From the NCBI GenBank assembly GCA_038232935.1, contig JBBSMX010000099.1:1-15817 (forward strand): DNA of 15,817 bases. The letters run 5' to 3'. Within the stretch, counting starts at the first letter, position 1; the number at the start of each line of letters is the position of its first letter. Source of the DNA: JBBSMX01 sp038232935. GTDB taxonomy: Bacteria > Bacteroidota > Rhodothermia > Rhodothermales > JANQRZ01. Both the position numbers and the translations under genes were made by a program. Shown here one piece after another: positions 14,675 through 15,817 of the stretch. The notes beneath the pieces were generated by a model. That model saw only the letters and a program-made list of their open reading frames with translations. It was not told the origin of the DNA and did not search any database.

Positions 14675-14792
14675 TTGAAATGCGGTTTCTATAGTAGAAT
14701 GTAAGGCAGAAATTAAGTATCATAGCCTTCACCGTTCCTTCTTTCCTCACGTCCCTCGAAAGCCCGTTCGCCTCTAGCCCTGCCGCCGTCCG
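14675..14792. promoter_or_regulatory. Divergent intergenic region with probable back-to-back promoters
   Basis: This 118-bp spacer separates the leftward ten-gene cluster from the rightward symporter gene, and its left two-thirds are much richer in A/T than the flanking genes. Candidate -10-like hexamers on the plus strand are TAGAAT (14695-14700) and TATCAT (14718-14723). TTGAAA at 14675-14680 could be a -35 element, but its spacing to TAGAAT is only 14 bp. On the minus strand, TATGAT and TAATTTC are weak candidates. Neither a full sigma-70 nor a full Bacteroidota-type TAnnTTTG promoter stands out. Two small inverted repeats lie here: TTCTA-TAG-TAGAA (14687-14699) and ATTTGAAAT (14673-14681). 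Confidence 0.55.
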
Positions 14793-15817
14793 ATGCCCCC
14801 TGCTGCCCCGGAGCTCACCTTCCTCAACGGACTGGACTACCTCGTCGTAGGGCTCTACATGCTGGCGGTGATCGGCATCGGGGTGTACGTCTCGAAGTTC
14901 AACCGCAAGACCGAGGACTACTTCAAGGGCGGCGGGCACATCCCGTGGGGGCTCGCGTGCGTGTCCCTCTTCATCTCCGGGTTTTCGGCGTTCATGTTCG
15001 TCGGCGCGGCGGGCGTGGCGTATGGGAGCGGCGGCGGCGCGCTCGTGCTGTTCGCGCTCGCGGGGCCGGCGTACATGCTCGGCTATTTCGTGTACGGGCC
15101 GCTCTGGCGGCGCACGCGGATCGACACGCCGATGCAGTTCCTCGGCCGCCGCTACTCGCCGGGGACGACGTATTTCTACACCCTGCTGGCCGTGCTCCCG
15201 AACGTGCTCATCCTCGGGATCATGATCTACACGCTGTGCATCCTCACCTCCACGGCGTTCGGGTTCAACACCCTCACGTTCGACCTCGGCGTGGCGACGG
15301 TGAACGGGTTTCAGCTCAGCCTGCTCGTGACGGGCGCCGTGCTCGTGATCTACACGATGGTCGGCGGGCTCTGGGCGGTGATGGTAACGGACGCGCTTCA
15401 GTTCCTCATCCTCTTCTTGCTCACCCTCATCATGGTGCCGGTGGCGTACCACTTCCTCGGCGACGGGAGCATCGCCGACGGGATCGGCCGGCTCGTTCGG
15501 GAGGCACCGGACGGCTACTTCGCCGTCACCCTCGTCGGGCAGCCGAAGCTGTTCTGGGTATCCTACTTCATCAGCATCCTGCTCGGCTACAACGTGCAGT
15601 GGCACATCGCACAGCGCTACTACAGCGTGCCCGACGAGCGCGACACGCGGAAGATGGCGCTGTGGTGCGCCGGCCTCGGCATCCTCATGCCGCTCCTGTG
15701 GATCACGCCCGTGCTCGTCACCCCGATCCTCTTCCCCGACATCGCGAGCATGTGGCCGGAACTGGCGAAGCCGTCCGAAGCCGCGTTCGTCACGCTCGCG
15801 CTGACGGTGCTGCCCCA
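14793..15817 (+). CDS. Sodium:solute symporter, SSS family (3'-truncated)
   Basis: This is the N-terminal 341 residues of an inner-membrane sodium-coupled symporter; the gene runs off the right edge. Hydrophobic segments are visible from residue 15 onward (DYLVVGLYMLAVIGIGVYV), with the typical SSS cytoplasmic TEDYFKGGGHIPW (40-52), the sodium-site helix SLFISGFSAFMFVGAAG (58-74) and the family signature GGLWAVMVTDALQF (191-204). QWHIAQRYYSVPDERDTRK (269-287) is also characteristic of sugar/uronate-type SSS members. ATG at 14793 is the first start after an in-frame TAG at 14775, and no Shine-Dalgarno precedes it. It is divergent from the catabolic cluster across a short AT-rich spacer, which suggests that it imports the substrate of that cluster. 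The transported molecule cannot be read from this part of the protein. Confidence 0.93.
   Translation, partial: MPPAAPELTFLNGLDYLVVGLYMLAVIGIGVYVSKFNRKTEDYFKGGGHIPWGLACVSLFISGFSAFMFVGAAGVAYGSGGGALVLFALAGPAYMLGYFVYGPLWRRTRIDTPMQFLGRRYSPGTTYFYTLLAVLPNVLILGIMIYTLCILTSTAFGFNTLTFDLGVATVNGFQLSLLVTGAVLVIYTMVGGLWAVMVTDALQFLILFLLTLIMVPVAYHFLGDGSIADGIGRLVREAPDGYFAVTLVGQPKLFWVSYFISILLGYNVQWHIAQRYYSVPDERDTRKMALWCAGLGILMPLLWITPVLVTPILFPDIASMWPELAKPSEAAFVTLALTVLP

Noticed and set aside
14674..14700. A sigma-70 promoter from TTGAAA (14675) and TAGAAT (14695)
   Set aside because: The spacer is only 14 bp and the -35 element touches the opposing start codon, so it is not claimed as a defined promoter.
14175..15605. 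Minus-strand open frame of about 476 codons spanning the symporter and the divergent promoter
   Set aside because: It is antisense to clear transmembrane coding and crosses the AT-rich spacer; its sequence is His/Glu/Arg-rich shadow material.

Overview
The window is GC-rich throughout and densely coding, with two incomplete genes at its edges. None of the starts I inspected has a convincing Shine-Dalgarno sequence, and gene junctions are very tight. High GC, missing Shine-Dalgarno motifs and a polysaccharide-related gene set fit a Rhodothermota/Bacteroidota-type aerobic bacterium. That is an inference, because there is no rRNA or marker gene here.

Layout: (1) 1-2124, plus strand: the 3' part of a MalK/UgpC-type sugar ABC transporter ATPase, then a class III PLP aminotransferase resembling glutamate-1-semialdehyde aminomutase. 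(2) 2114-14674, minus strand: ten genes read leftwards from a divergent intergenic region. In transcription order they are an Asp-box beta-propeller protein, a 605-residue toroid-type protein of unknown function, a zinc-dependent sorbitol/threonine-type alcohol dehydrogenase, a D-2-hydroxyacid dehydrogenase, a cyclase-family metal hydrolase, a secreted (alpha/alpha) glycoside-hydrolase-like protein, an SDR, a zinc-free BchC-like MDR oxidoreductase, a zinc MDR alcohol dehydrogenase and a double amidohydrolase. Several junctions are ATGA or TGATG overlaps, so this looks like one operon. It collides with the aminotransferase, sharing 11 bp at the 3' ends. (3) 14675-14792: a short, relatively AT-rich divergent promoter region. 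(4) 14793 to the end, plus strand: the 5' part of a sodium:solute symporter.

How the genes may work together (inference): a sodium-driven symporter imports a small carbohydrate-like molecule, probably released outside the cytoplasm by the exported six-hairpin enzyme. Cytoplasmic enzymes then oxidise it (three MDR enzymes and one SDR), hydrolyse lactone or amide-type intermediates (cyclase-family protein, amidohydrolase) and interconvert 2-oxo and 2-hydroxy acids (hydroxyacid dehydrogenase). The lyase-like toroid protein and the propeller, both without signal peptides and translationally coupled, are the least understood members. No kinase, aldolase, dehydratase, SusC/D pair or regulator is visible, so the pathway is incomplete here and its substrate cannot be named.

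No tRNA, rRNA, CRISPR array, insertion sequence or phage gene was recognised. No gene-free stretch exceeds 300 bases.
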